DNA of 64,000 bases, taken from Herbidospora daliensis. GTDB lineage: Bacteria > Actinomycetota > Actinomycetes > Streptosporangiales > Streptosporangiaceae. The notes under the pieces are model-generated. The model was not told where the DNA came from. It made no database searches and saw only the letters and a list, made by a program, of their open reading frames with translations. A program made the translations under genes and the position numbers. Every line of letters starts with the position of its first letter. Position 1 is the first letter of the stretch. Below are positions 28,216-36,655 of this stretch, in pieces. Location of the stretch: the NCBI RefSeq assembly GCF_001570585.1, contig NZ_BBXF01000004.1, positions 248,001-312,000 on the forward strand. Reading direction: 5' to 3'.

Positions 28216-28243
28216 AAGCCCCATGACGGCGGTCATGGGGCTT
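28216..28243 (+). terminator. Terminator after the cutinase gene
   Basis: A perfect 12-bp stem (AAGCCCCATGAC with GTCATGGGGCTT) with the 4-nt loop GGCG, followed by TTCCCTT. Confidence 0.9.
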
Positions 28244-28308
28244 TTCCCTTCGCGCCGGAACCCGGCGATCGGGCTGCGCCGGACCGTCCCGGGTTGTATG
28301 CCTGTGAC

Positions 28309-28752
28309 GTGATCCGATTACGCGCCCTCGCCCCCGCGGCCACCGTGCTCGCGCTCGCCGCCTGCGGCGCCACCACCCCGCCGGCCCCCCTGCACACCGG
28401 CCTGCGGGCCGCCGACGTCGTCAGGGAGCTGCCCGCGCACGGCGTGAACGCCACCCTGGGCGCGATCTACCAGGAGGAGGGGATCAGCGGCGCCTCGTTC
28501 CAGTCGGACGAGATCGCCGTCACGGGTCCGGGCGGCGGCCCCGGCGACTTCGTGACCGGCGGCCTGATCCAGGTCTTCGCCGACGAGAACGCCGCCGCCG
28601 AGCACGCCAAGGGGATCGCGACGGCCGCGTCGCAGCCCCCGGAGCACACCTACCGGGTGGGCAACGTCCTGCTCCGCATCTCCAAGGGCCTGCCGGAGGT
28701 CGACGCGCGGCGCTACCGGACCGCCGTGGAGGAGATCCTCCGGCAGGACTGA
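28309..28752 (+). CDS. Small putative lipoprotein, function unknown
   Basis: The GTG at 28309 gives a 147-residue protein with a short lipoprotein signal ending in LAAC. The mature part alternates charged and small residues with no recognised domain. A longer frame from 28201 would run through the cutinase terminator and is unlikely. The stop lies 1 bp before the convergent STAS gene stop. It is anchored outside the membrane; role unknown. Confidence 0.65.
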   Translation: MIRLRALAPAATVLALAACGATTPPAPLHTGLRAADVVRELPAHGVNATLGAIYQEEGISGASFQSDEIAVTGPGGGPGDFVTGGLIQVFADENAAAEHAKGIATAASQPPEHTYRVGNVLLRISKGLPEVDARRYRTAVEEILRQD

Positions 28753-28753
28753 G

Positions 28754-29299
28754 CTATCCGGCGAAGGCGGCGTCGACCGAGTCGTAGACCTTCAGGCGGG
28801 TGCGCAGGCCCAGCAGGTCGAACAGGCGGGCCACCCGGGGTGTCAGGGCGCAGTAGGCGGCCGGGCCCCGGCGGTGGGCGTCGAGGAGGACCTGCAGGCC
28901 CGCGCTGTCGATGAACGTCAGGCCCGAGAGGTCGAAGACCACCCGGTCGCCGGAACGCTCCCGGACGTAGTCGTGGAAGGCCGGTTCGGCCAGGGCGTCG
29001 ATCTCGCCCTGGACCACGATGATCACGTCGCCACCACGACGGTGGGCGGTCACCTGGAAGGTGCGGCCCGCCAGACCGGGCTCGCCGTCGTCTTCCGCCG
29101 TCAATTCGCGCTCTCTCTCCAGAACGGCCCGCGCGGCTTCGCGGAGGTCGGCCCCGCCCCGCCACTCCGCCAGATGCGCCAGATGATAGGCGGCGGCGTA
29201 GCGGCGTTCGGCCGGGTGAGCGGCGCGCTGCCGCTGGTCCTGGCGGACACGCTCGGCGGCACGACGATGATCCTCCACATTCCCCACTCTTTCACTCAT
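28754..29299 (-). CDS. STAS-domain protein (anti-sigma factor antagonist-like)
   Basis: A 181-residue protein. The first 75 residues are charged and helical, with no recognised domain. Residues about 78-180 form a STAS domain with VVFDLSGLTFIDSAGLQVLL; Ser132 in DSAGL is the position phosphorylated by RsbW-type kinases. Such proteins bind anti-sigma factors in partner-switching. An RsbW-like kinase (53740-54165) and a SpoIIE-type phosphatase (56117-57280) occur in the window but are 25 kb away, so partnership is only a guess. It is divergent from the histidine-kinase gene. Confidence 0.8.
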   Translation of the reverse strand: MSERVGNVEDHRRAAERVRQDQRQRAAHPAERRYAAAYHLAHLAEWRGGADLREAARAVLERERELTAEDDGEPGLAGRTFQVTAHRRGGDVIIVVQGEIDALAEPAFHDYVRERSGDRVVFDLSGLTFIDSAGLQVLLDAHRRGPAAYCALTPRVARLFDLLGLRTRLKVYDSVDAAFAG

Positions 29300-29410
29300 C
29301 CCCGGCGCCCGCCACATCGACGCCGGGGCCGGGGGTGGTGCCAGCACCACCTTTTTCCCGGGTACCTCGTGGATGGTGGCACCCCCCGCCCGGTCTCTAC
29401 GGTTGTCCCC

Positions 29411-30655
29411 ATGGCCCTCACCCAGACGCTCACCCCCTGGGACCGGCTGCGGTCCCACTGGGCCGCCCCGGCCTGGCTGCGCACCGTCCACGTGGTGACC
29501 GGGGCGCCGGTCGCGCTGCTGGCGCTGGCCGTGATCGGCGGCCTGGCCACCGTCTCGATCATCTTCATCTGGACCATCGTGGTCCCCCTGGTCGCGCTGC
29601 CGCTGATGTTCTGGCTGCTGCCACGCCTGACCGGGCTGCAGCGCGGGCGCTTCGCGGCCTTCCTGTCGGTCGACATCCCGGCGGCCCGGCCCCGGCCCGC
29701 CACCCGGAACCCCATCCGGTTCCTCTACGCCGAGATCCGCGACCCCCGCACCTGGCGGCAGCTGGCCTACCACCTGCTCGCCCCCCTCATCACCGGGATC
29801 GGGCTGTTCGCCATGATCGTCGCCTGGTCGGGGGCGCTGGCCGCCTTCACGGTGGCCATCAACTACTGGACCGACCGGGGCTCCGTCGAGGTCGAGGGCG
29901 GGCTGATGCTGGCGCTCGCCGCGGCGCTGGCCGTGGCCGGGCCCTGGGCGGCCCGGCTGATCTGCTCGGTCGACGAGGTGGCCGCGGTGTCGCTGCTCGG
30001 GCCGAGCGCCGCCGACGTGCTGACCGAGCGCGTCGAGAGCCTGCGCGAGAGCCGCGCCGAGGTGATCGACGCGGCCGACGCCGAGCGCCGCCGGATGGAG
30101 CGCGACCTCCACGACGGCGCCCAGCGCCGGCTCGTGTGGCTGGCGATGAACCTCGGCATGGCCCGCACCACCCTCACCGACCTGCCAGAACCGGCCAGGC
30201 AGGTGATCGCGCAGGCCCACGACGAGGCCAAGCTGGCGCTGAAGGAGCTGCGCGACCTGGTGCGCGGCCTCCACCCGGCGGTGCTCGACGAGCAGGGCCT
30301 CGACGCCGCCCTGTCGGGGGTGGCGGCGCGGTCGCCGGTGCCGGTGCGGCTGACGGTCGACGTCGACCGCAGGCCGTCGCCGACGATCGAGGCGGTGGCG
30401 TTCTTCGTGGTGTCCGAGGCGCTGACCAACGTCGCCAAGCACGCCGAGGCCCACGAGGCGTTCGTGACCGTGCGGCGCGAGGGCGACCGGCTGGTCGTCG
30501 AGGTGCTCGACGACGGCCGGGGCGGCGCCGACCCCGCCGAGGGCTCGGGCCTGCGCGGCCTGATCCAGCGGGCCGGTTCGGTCGACGGCGTGATCACCAT
30601 CCTGAGCCCCGAGGGCGGGCCGACCACGATCCGGGCCGATCTGCCGTGCGGGTAG
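29411..30655 (+). CDS. Sensor histidine kinase, NarL-system type
   Basis: A 414-residue kinase. Four hydrophobic segments lie at about 31-70 and 118-185, forming a membrane sensor region without a large external domain. The DHp domain (HisKA_3 type) has ERDLHDGAQRRL with the phospho-accepting His234. The ATPase domain has EALTNVAKHA and DDGRGG. The start is the ATG at 29411; upstream in-frame codons lie across the divergent STAS gene. The response-regulator gene overlaps its 3' end by 10 bp. Confidence 0.92.
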   Translation: MALTQTLTPWDRLRSHWAAPAWLRTVHVVTGAPVALLALAVIGGLATVSIIFIWTIVVPLVALPLMFWLLPRLTGLQRGRFAAFLSVDIPAARPRPATRNPIRFLYAEIRDPRTWRQLAYHLLAPLITGIGLFAMIVAWSGALAAFTVAINYWTDRGSVEVEGGLMLALAAALAVAGPWAARLICSVDEVAAVSLLGPSAADVLTERVESLRESRAEVIDAADAERRRMERDLHDGAQRRLVWLAMNLGMARTTLTDLPEPARQVIAQAHDEAKLALKELRDLVRGLHPAVLDEQGLDAALSGVAARSPVPVRLTVDVDRRPSPTIEAVAFFVVSEALTNVAKHAEAHEAFVTVRREGDRLVVEVLDDGRGGADPAEGSGLRGLIQRAGSVDGVITILSPEGGPTTIRADLPCG

Positions 30656-31290
30656 TGCTCGCCGAAGACTCCGTGCTGCTCCGCGAGGGCCTCGTCTGGG
30701 TGCTCCGGTCGGCCGGCATGGAGGTCGTGGCGGCCGTCGAAGACGCCGAGGGGCTGCTGCGGGCCGCCGAGGAGCACCGGCCCGACCTGGTCGTGACCGA
30801 CGTGCGCATGCCGCCGTCCCACACCGACGAGGGGCTGCGCGCCGCCCTGGTGCTCCGGCGGCAGTGGCCCGACCTGTCGATCGTGGTGCTCTCGCAGTAC
30901 GTCGAGGAGCGCTACGCCGCCACCCTGCTGTCCACGACCACCACGGGCGTCGGCTACCTGCTGAAAGACCGGGTGGCCGACGTGCCCGAGTTCCTCGACG
31001 CGCTGCGCCGGGTCGCGACCGGCGGCACCGCCCTCGACCCCGAGGTCGTCGCCCAGCTCCTGGTGCGCCGCCACAGCGACCCGCTCGACCGTCTGACCCG
31101 CCGAGAGAAGGAGGTGCTGGCCTTGATCGCCGAAGGTCGCTCCAACACCGGCATCGCCGAGGCCTTGTCGGTCTCGGAGAGCGCCGTGGGCAAGCACATC
31201 AACAACATCTTCGCCAAGCTCGACCTGGCCGGCGACGATAAGGACCACCGGCGTGTGCTGGCCGTGCTGCGATTCCTGAGGGTGTCGTGA
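30646..31290 (+). CDS. Response regulator, NarL/LuxR family
   Basis: A 214-residue regulator starting at a GTG inside the end of the kinase gene. The receiver domain has the phosphorylated Asp52 in VVTDVRMPP and acidic pocket residues in LAEDS. The LuxR-type helix-turn-helix at about 148-205 reads LTRREKEVLALIAEGRSN followed by SESAVGKHI. It acts with the overlapping kinase gene. The next gene overlaps by 4 bp, so the downstream anchored protein belongs to the same transcript. Confidence 0.92.
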   Translation: MRVVLAEDSVLLREGLVWVLRSAGMEVVAAVEDAEGLLRAAEEHRPDLVVTDVRMPPSHTDEGLRAALVLRRQWPDLSIVVLSQYVEERYAATLLSTTTTGVGYLLKDRVADVPEFLDALRRVATGGTALDPEVVAQLLVRRHSDPLDRLTRREKEVLALIAEGRSNTGIAEALSVSESAVGKHINNIFAKLDLAGDDKDHRRVLAVLRFLRVS

Positions 31291-31694
31291 ACGCGGCGGC
31301 GCGGCTGCGCTGGCGCATCGCCGGCGCGGTCTTCACGGCCGGGGTCCTGGTGCTCGGCACGGCGGGCTTCGCCACCGCCGTGCTCGACGAACCGGCCGCC
31401 CCGACGGCCCTGCTGAACACCCGGACCACCGAGACCGTGCGCGACGAATACCTGCTCTACACGTCGCAGTTCGTGCTGGTCGACCACGCCGGCCCGGGTG
31501 TGCCGGTCAGCATCGAGCACGGTCCGGGCGACCGGGTGGTCATCGAGCGCGAGACCACCTGGGGCCGCGACCGGCCCGACCAGTCGCAGTCGTGGAACGG
31601 CCAGACCCTGACCATCGACGCGGGCGGCTGTTCCGACTGCTCGGTGCGCTACCGCATCAGCGTGCCGGAGCACACCGAGGTGATCCGGCGCTGA
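31287..31694 (+). CDS. Membrane-anchored protein in a two-component operon
   Basis: A 135-residue protein with one N-terminal signal or anchor segment and a beta-rich external part with Cys-Cys in GGCSDCSVRYRI. Kinase/regulator pairs of this type often carry a longer DUF4097-like adhesin-fold protein in this slot. This one stops after VPEHTEV, where those proteins would go on with further beta-turns, so it may be a shortened version. GTGA overlap with the regulator supports co-expression. Function unknown. Confidence 0.65.
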   Translation: MNAAARLRWRIAGAVFTAGVLVLGTAGFATAVLDEPAAPTALLNTRTTETVRDEYLLYTSQFVLVDHAGPGVPVSIEHGPGDRVVIERETTWGRDRPDQSQSWNGQTLTIDAGGCSDCSVRYRISVPEHTEVIRR

Positions 31695-31737
31695 TAAACC
31701 AGGTGAAACCGCCTGTCGGGGCGGGTACCGTCACCGG

Positions 31738-32232
31738 GTGATTCCGCTGGTAGAACGAGAGATCCGTGCCTCGTTCGTGAACTGTTCCAAAGGTGAGGCC
31801 TCGCGCCTCAACCTCCCGCGCGACCTGCGTGAGCTCGACTGGGAGTCGCTCGACTTCCTGGGCTGGCGCGACCCGCAGTCCCCCGAGCGGGGCTATCTGG
31901 TCGCCGACCACGGCGGGCGGCCGACGGGGATCGTCATGCGGTTCCCGCAGGGCGTCAAGCGCAGCGTCGTCAAGACCACCGTCTGCTCGGTCTGCGTGAC
32001 CTCCCACGGGGGCACCGGCGTGGCGCTGTTCGTGGCGCCCCGCGTCGGCGCGGCCGGGCGGCAGGGCAACACGGTCGGCGCCTACCTGTGCTCCGACCTG
32101 GCCTGCTCCCTGTACGTCCGGGGCAAGAAGGCCACCGACCGGCTGGCGGGCGGCGAGACGCTGTCGCTCGACGACCGGATCGCCCGGCTGGTCGTGAACC
32201 TCGACGACTTCGTCGCGAAGGTGCTCGCCTAG
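31738..32232 (+). CDS. FBP domain protein (EF-G-binding, treble-clef zinc finger family)
   Basis: A 164-residue protein matching the FBP/FusB-like C-terminal family from the first residues (REIRASFVNCSKGEASRLNL, then LDFLGWRDP). The zinc ligands are in CSVCVTSH and CSDLACSLY. Relatives bind elongation factor G and relieve fusidic acid inhibition; whether actinomycete FBP proteins do so is not settled. The GTG or ATT-type start near 31738 is used because homology begins there. Confidence 0.82.
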   Translation: MIPLVEREIRASFVNCSKGEASRLNLPRDLRELDWESLDFLGWRDPQSPERGYLVADHGGRPTGIVMRFPQGVKRSVVKTTVCSVCVTSHGGTGVALFVAPRVGAAGRQGNTVGAYLCSDLACSLYVRGKKATDRLAGGETLSLDDRIARLVVNLDDFVAKVLA

Positions 32233-32244
32233 GGAGGAGACCCC

Positions 32245-32331
32245 ATGACCAGGCGGACGCCCCGCTTCCAACCCCGGCCCCGGGCAGGCACGACGCCTCC
32301 CGGGGCCTTCTTCGTCCGATTTATTTCTTAG
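32245..32331 (+). CDS. Possible 28-residue peptide overlapping a terminator
   Basis: An ATG 7 nt behind GGGAGGAG opens a 28-codon frame (starting MTRRTPRFQPRPRAG) that ends at 32331. The ribosome binding site is among the better ones in the window, yet the frame runs straight through the hairpin at 32276-32307. It may be a basic small protein or a chance frame. Confidence 0.3.
   Translation: MTRRTPRFQPRPRAGTTPPGAFFVRFIS
32276..32307 (+). terminator. Terminator after the FBP gene
   Basis: A 9-bp GC stem (GGCCCCGGG with CCCGGGGCC) and 14-nt loop followed by TTCTTCG. Confidence 0.75.
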
Positions 32332-32344
32332 GAAACTTTCCTAA
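32328..32344. promoter_or_regulatory. 17-bp perfect palindrome upstream of the alginate-lyase-family gene
   Basis: TTAGGAAACTTTCCTAA, two 8-bp arms around one base, 89 bp before the ATG. This is a typical repressor-site geometry. I associate similar sites with actinomycete carbohydrate regulators but cannot name the protein. Confidence 0.6.
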
Positions 32345-32379
32345 CCAGGTTGACCCGGACTGTCAGGACTGTGTTTGAT

Positions 32380-32397
32380 GAGCGCTCAAGAGCGCTC
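32380..32397. promoter_or_regulatory. Two tandem GAGCGCTC palindromes
   Basis: Two 8-bp perfect palindromes with centres 10 bp apart, one helical turn, 36-53 bp before the ATG. GAGCGCTC is also the core of the CebR/CelR box found twice elsewhere in this window, so a LacI-family regulator may bind here. Confidence 0.5.
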
Positions 32398-32432
32398 GTC
32401 CCACCCGTCTCTTTTCTGTACGGAGTCTGCCG

Positions 32433-33590
32433 ATGGCACGCTCGTTATGCGCACTTCTGGTGCTCTTGTCCGCCCTCGTCGCCACGCCCGCCCAGGCCGC
32501 CCCGGCCGTGTTCGCCCATCCGGGCGTCATGGTCAGCCGGGCCCAGCTCGACTTCGTCAAAGGCCGGGTCGCGGCGAACGCCCAGCCGTGGAAGGCCGCG
32601 TTCGACCAGATGGCGGCCTCGCCGTTCGCGTCGCTGACGCGCAACCCGACGCCCCGCGCGGTCGTCGAGTGCGGCTCCTACTCCAACCCGAACATCGGGT
32701 GCACCGACGAACGGCAGGACGCGCTGGCCGCGTACACGCTGGCGCTGCGCTGGTACATCACCGGTGACGCGCGCTACGCGACCAAGGCCATCTCGATCAT
32801 GGACGCCTGGTCGGCCGTGCTGCGCGACCACACCAACAGCAACGCCCCGCTCCAGTCGGCCTGGGCCGCCTCCACCTGGCCGAGGGCCGCGGAGATCATC
32901 CGCTACACCTACAACGGCGGCTGGCCGAACATGCAGCGCTTCGCCACCATGCTGCGCAACGTCTACCTGCCCGAGGTCGTCAACGGGTCGTCCAGCAACG
33001 GCAACTGGGAGTTGTCGATGATGGAGGCGACGATCGGCATCGCCGTCTTCCTGGAGGACAAGGCCGTCTACGACCGCGCCGTCGCCCGCTTCCGGGCCCG
33101 CGCGGCGGCCTTCCTGTACGTCGCCGCCGACGGCCCCCAGCCGAAGTATCCGCCGGTGGGGAGCGTCGACACCTACGGCGAGCTGGTGAGCTTCTGGCAC
33201 GGCCAGACCACCTTCGTCGACGGCCTGAGCCAGGAGACCTGCCGCGACTTCACCCACACCGGCTACGGCGTCAGCGCCATCTCGCACGTCGCCGAGACCA
33301 GCCGCATCCAGGGCCAGGACCTCTACCCCGAGCTCGCCGACCGGCTCCGGCACGCCCTGGGCTTCCACGCGAAGTACCAGCTCGGCACCGCCGCGCCTTC
33401 ATGGTTGTGCGGCGGCTCGCTCAAGCTGGGCCTCGGCCCGGTGACCGAGGTGGGCTTCAACGCGCTGAACACCCGCATGGGCATCGCGATGACCAACACC
33501 CAGACCCTGACCGAGCGCCAGCGCCCGGCCGGCACGAACTACCTGTTCGTGGCCTGGGAGACGCTCACCCACACGAAGAACCCGAACTAG
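32433..33590 (+). CDS. Secreted alginate lyase-family polysaccharide lyase
   Basis: A 385-residue secreted protein. The signal peptide ends in AQAAPA near residue 23. The body is an alpha/alpha-toroid of the alginate-lyase superfamily, with the conserved stretch NGNWELSMMEATIGIAVFL and a later HGQTTFVDGLSQETCRDFTH; the Asn/His/Tyr residues there are the likely catalytic set. Such enzymes cleave uronic-acid polymers by beta-elimination. The substrate (alginate or glucuronan, PL38-like) is not decided by sequence. Its stop shares the CTAG with the convergent DUF2000 gene. Confidence 0.83.
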   Translation: MARSLCALLVLLSALVATPAQAAPAVFAHPGVMVSRAQLDFVKGRVAANAQPWKAAFDQMAASPFASLTRNPTPRAVVECGSYSNPNIGCTDERQDALAAYTLALRWYITGDARYATKAISIMDAWSAVLRDHTNSNAPLQSAWAASTWPRAAEIIRYTYNGGWPNMQRFATMLRNVYLPEVVNGSSSNGNWELSMMEATIGIAVFLEDKAVYDRAVARFRARAAAFLYVAADGPQPKYPPVGSVDTYGELVSFWHGQTTFVDGLSQETCRDFTHTGYGVSAISHVAETSRIQGQDLYPELADRLRHALGFHAKYQLGTAAPSWLCGGSLKLGLGPVTEVGFNALNTRMGIAMTNTQTLTERQRPAGTNYLFVAWETLTHTKNPN

Positions 33591-33988
33591 CGCATCAGGG
33601 CCAGGCGCTTGGTCAGCTTCGTGACCGGCGCCTTCGGCCCGAAGACGACCAGGCCGACGTAGTCGATCTCGGCCGCCGGGGTCGCCTCCAGGGTCCGCAG
33701 GTACTCGCCGTACTCGCGGGCCTTCCTGGCGACCTCGGTGAAGCCGACCACCCTGACCTCGTCGGGCGCGGCGTCGTGGAGCTCGCGCAGCTCGCCGCCC
33801 GACGCGGTCAGGATCGGCACGGGGTGGGTGTTAAGGCCGGGGTGCAGGTTCCCGTCCGCGTCCTTGCCGTCGGCGCCCAGCCAGCCGACCAGCTCGTCGC
33901 CGAGGCTGAGGGCCAGCACGGCGGCGGCGTTCACCGCCAGGCCGGCGGGCAGGTCGTCGCGGAGCACCATGACGAGTTTGGTCTGCAT
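33587..33988 (-). CDS. DUF2000 family protein
   Basis: A 133-residue cytoplasmic protein beginning MQTKLVMVLRDDLPAGLAVN, the characteristic DUF2000 opening. A central motif around LNTHPVPILTASGGELREL matches the part that aligns with peptidyl-tRNA-hydrolase-like folds. The start ATG at 33988 follows GGAG. It is divergent from an Lrp/AsnC-type regulator 101 bp away, a common pairing in which the regulator controls the neighbour. Function unknown. Confidence 0.78.
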   Translation of the reverse strand: MQTKLVMVLRDDLPAGLAVNAAAVLALSLGDELVGWLGADGKDADGNLHPGLNTHPVPILTASGGELRELHDAAPDEVRVVGFTEVARKAREYGEYLRTLEATPAAEIDYVGLVVFGPKAPVTKLTKRLALMR

Positions 33989-34089
33989 CGGACTCCGATC
34001 AATCGAGTGGTTCTGATGGGCGACTCTAGGCAATCGCGCCATCCGAAACCCCTCTCACCGAACGTTTGATCGGCGATAGCCTCGAATCC

Positions 34090-34560
34090 ATGGATTTGGA
34101 CGACATAGATTCGGCGATCATCGCCCAATTGCAGCTCGACGCACGGCAGTCGAACCGGGAACTGGCCCGCCGGGTCGGCATCGCCGCCTCGACCTGCCTG
34201 GAGCGGGTCCGCGGCCTCCACGAGCGCGGCGTCATCACCGGCTACCACGCCCGGCTCGACCTGTCGAAGATCGGCCGCGGCGTCCAGGCGCTCGTGGCGG
34301 CGCAGGTCAGGCCGTCGAGCCGGACCGTCATCGACGGCTTTCGCGAGTGGGCCCAGTCGCGGACCGAGGTGCTGGAGGTGCTGGTCGTGGCGGGCGGCGA
34401 CGACTTCCTGATCCGGGTGGCCGTCCAGGACAACGAGCGCCTGCACGGCTTCCTCATCGACCACCTGGCCAAGCGCAAGGAGGCGGTCAGCTTCCGGACC
34501 CTGGTCGTCTTCCAGCACTCCGCCACGACCGCGATCACGCCGCTGTTGACCATGACGTAG
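34090..34560 (+). CDS. Lrp/AsnC-family transcriptional regulator
   Basis: A 156-residue regulator. The N-terminal helix-turn-helix reads LDDIDSAIIAQLQLDARQS and RVGIAASTCLERVRGL; the C-terminal RAM-type effector domain includes VLEVLVVAGGDDFLIRVAV. The ATG at 34090 fits the family start; a TTG at 34066 is also in frame. It faces away from the DUF2000 gene and probably controls it, with an amino acid as ligand. Confidence 0.88.
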   Translation: MDLDDIDSAIIAQLQLDARQSNRELARRVGIAASTCLERVRGLHERGVITGYHARLDLSKIGRGVQALVAAQVRPSSRTVIDGFREWAQSRTEVLEVLVVAGGDDFLIRVAVQDNERLHGFLIDHLAKRKEAVSFRTLVVFQHSATTAITPLLTMT

Positions 34561-34583
34561 CGGCAACGTTTCTAATCGGAGGC

Positions 34584-35285
34584 ATGCGGATCGGGGAACT
34601 CGCCGAGATCGCCGGGGTGTCCACCCGGGCCATCCGGCACTACCACCACATGGGCCTGCTGGCCGAGCCCACCCGGCGGGCCAACGGCTACCGCGACTAC
34701 CGGCTGCGCGACGCGGTCGTGCTGGCGCGCATCCGGCGGCTCGCCGAGCTCGGCCTGTCGCTCGACGAGATCCGCGACGTGCTGGCCGACGACGAGGGCC
34801 GGGAACTGCGCGAGGTGCTGCTGGAGCTCGACGCCGACCTGGCCCGCGAGCAGCAGGCGCTGGCGGCGAAACGAGCGCGCCTGTCCAGATTGCTGGCGAT
34901 CGAGGGTGATCTGAGCGCCGACGCGGTGGTCTCTCCGGAGATGGCCGACGTGCTGCGGGCGCTGCCCGGCGAGGGCTTCGCCCGGTTCGACCGCGAGATG
35001 ATGTCGCTGCTCCCGCCCGACGTGCTGGCCGAACTGGGCCCCATGGTCGAGGGCGCGGCCGACCTCTACGCCCGCCTCGACGCCCTCCACGACGCCGCGC
35101 CCGACGACCCCCGGGTGGCCGCGCTGGCCGCCGACGTGCTGCGCACGATGCCCGAGTCGATGCTCGGCGGGCTCGGCGAGGAGGCCGGGGAACGCTGGCT
35201 CGGCGAGCTCGGCGTCGAGGTCTCCCCCGCCCAGGCGGCGGTCTTCCACCAGGTCATGGCGATGGCGAAGGAGCGGAACCGGTGA
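34584..35285 (+). CDS. MerR-family transcriptional regulator
   Basis: A 233-residue protein with the MerR winged helix (MRIGELAEIAGVSTRAIRHY) and a coiled dimer helix near 85-115, followed by about 120 acidic, Leu/Asp-rich residues of unknown ligand class. The start ATG at 34584 is preceded by GGAGGC. It overlaps the next membrane-protein gene by 4 bp (GTGA), so the two are likely co-translated and the membrane protein may be its target. Confidence 0.87.
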   Translation: MRIGELAEIAGVSTRAIRHYHHMGLLAEPTRRANGYRDYRLRDAVVLARIRRLAELGLSLDEIRDVLADDEGRELREVLLELDADLAREQQALAAKRARLSRLLAIEGDLSADAVVSPEMADVLRALPGEGFARFDREMMSLLPPDVLAELGPMVEGAADLYARLDALHDAAPDDPRVAALAADVLRTMPESMLGGLGEEAGERWLGELGVEVSPAQAAVFHQVMAMAKERNR

Positions 35286-35866
35286 TCGTGCGGCTGCTGC
35301 GGTTCGAGGTCGACGGGCTCGTGTCGGTCGGCAGGTGGCTGCTGCGGCGGCCCGACGTGCCGCCCGGGGCGGTGGCGGTGCCCTACGCCAAGGGGCAGAA
35401 CCTGCTCCTCACGGTCTTCCTCGTGGTCCAGGTGATCGAGACGGTCGGCGTGGAGCTGCTGCTGCGGGGGCTCGGCGCGCCCGAGGCGCTGCGCGTCCCG
35501 CTGCTGGCGCTGGGCGTCTACGGGACGGTCATGGTCGGCGGCATGATCGCCTCGGGGGTGGTCCGGCCCCATGTGGTGAGCGACGCCGAGCTCCGCCTCC
35601 GGCTGGGCCACTACCTCGACGTGCGGGTGCCGGCCGGCCTGATCGAGAGCACCGGCCCGGTCCGCGGCTACGAGTCGTCGCTGAAGGTCGACGGCGAGCG
35701 GCTGATCGTGCCGGTCGGCTCGCAGACCAACACCCGCGTCACGCTGCGCGAGCCGATCACCGTCACCCGGCCGCTGGGAAGGCGGGCCCTGGTACGAGTG
35801 ATCGACTTCTATGCGGAGTCGCCGCCGTCGACAGTAGGCCGGGCTCCGTCAGCTCCCGGGCGGTGA
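35282..35866 (+). CDS. Membrane protein coupled to the MerR regulator, function unknown
   Basis: A 194-residue protein starting at a GTG overlapping the MerR stop. Two membrane segments lie near 40-62 and 73-95, followed by a soluble beta-rich C-terminal part (VGSQTNTRVTLREPITVTRP). No family recognised. The last 104 bp overlap the convergent membrane-protein gene on the other strand. Confidence 0.7.
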   Translation: MIVRLLRFEVDGLVSVGRWLLRRPDVPPGAVAVPYAKGQNLLLTVFLVVQVIETVGVELLLRGLGAPEALRVPLLALGVYGTVMVGGMIASGVVRPHVVSDAELRLRLGHYLDVRVPAGLIESTGPVRGYESSLKVDGERLIVPVGSQTNTRVTLREPITVTRPLGRRALVRVIDFYAESPPSTVGRAPSAPGR

Positions 35867-36545
35867 GCGTCATCCAGAGCGCGTCGGCCACGACCGAGGC
35901 CTCCAGCAGCACCTCGTAGGCCGCCCAGTCGGGGTCGCCCTCGACGAGGAAGCCCGGCGGCATCGGCACGACCTGCCCCAGCACGTGCGTCCCCAGGGCG
36001 AGCAGCCCGACGAGCAGCGTGGAGGCGCTCCACCGCCCGTCGCCGAACTGGAGCAGCAGCACCAGCCCGAACCAGACGACGAAGACGATCGCCAGGGGCG
36101 GGCTCAGCAGGAAGCCGACCAGGCCGAAGGCGACCAGCATGTTGCGCACCGCCCGGTCGGGCTCCGTGAACACTCTCGGCAGCAGGATCGCGATGGCCGC
36201 CGCCAGGAAGACCTCCAGCAGCGCGTCGACGGGCTCCGGCAACTCCATCCGGAACGTCCACAGGAAGGTGTTCCCCGCCGCCATGGCGATCAGGGCCAGC
36301 CGCAACTCCCGGTAGGCGGTCAGCGGCGGCATGCGCAGCAGGGTCCAGAACAGCCACGCCTGCAGTGCGCCGACCGCCAGCAGCCCGGGGCGCATCGACC
36401 AGCCGCCGGCGTCGTCGTCCCACCAGCCGTTCACGGTCGCCACGGCGTGCAGGGACCGGAGGTCGCACACGAACGCGAAGTAGACCAGCACCACGCCATA
36501 AATGCCGACAATTGCCGCAACTAACGGTTTCGACATGTCATTCAT
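35763..36545 (-). CDS. Polytopic membrane protein, function unknown
   Basis: A 260-residue protein with six or seven hydrophobic segments (first VAAIVGIYGVVLVYFAF; then LLAVGALQAWLFWTLL and FGLVGFLLSPPLAIVFVVWF). No family signature recognised. The final 35 codons overlap the end of the opposite-strand gene, an unusually long convergent overlap; a stop slightly earlier is not available in frame. Confidence 0.75.
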   Translation of the reverse strand: MNDMSKPLVAAIVGIYGVVLVYFAFVCDLRSLHAVATVNGWWDDDAGGWSMRPGLLAVGALQAWLFWTLLRMPPLTAYRELRLALIAMAAGNTFLWTFRMELPEPVDALLEVFLAAAIAILLPRVFTEPDRAVRNMLVAFGLVGFLLSPPLAIVFVVWFGLVLLLQFGDGRWSASTLLVGLLALGTHVLGQVVPMPPGFLVEGDPDWAAYEVLLEASVVADALWMTLTARELTEPGLLSTAATPHRSRSLVPGPAFPAAG

Positions 36546-36655
36546 CCGTTTTCAGGTCGCAAAGCGACGATCTTAGCGCGGATTATTCGGATGAATGTGG
36601 GTGAAGCGACAAGCGCCTGACCAGGAGCAAAGCGGACTGCGATCCTGTCTCGGTC

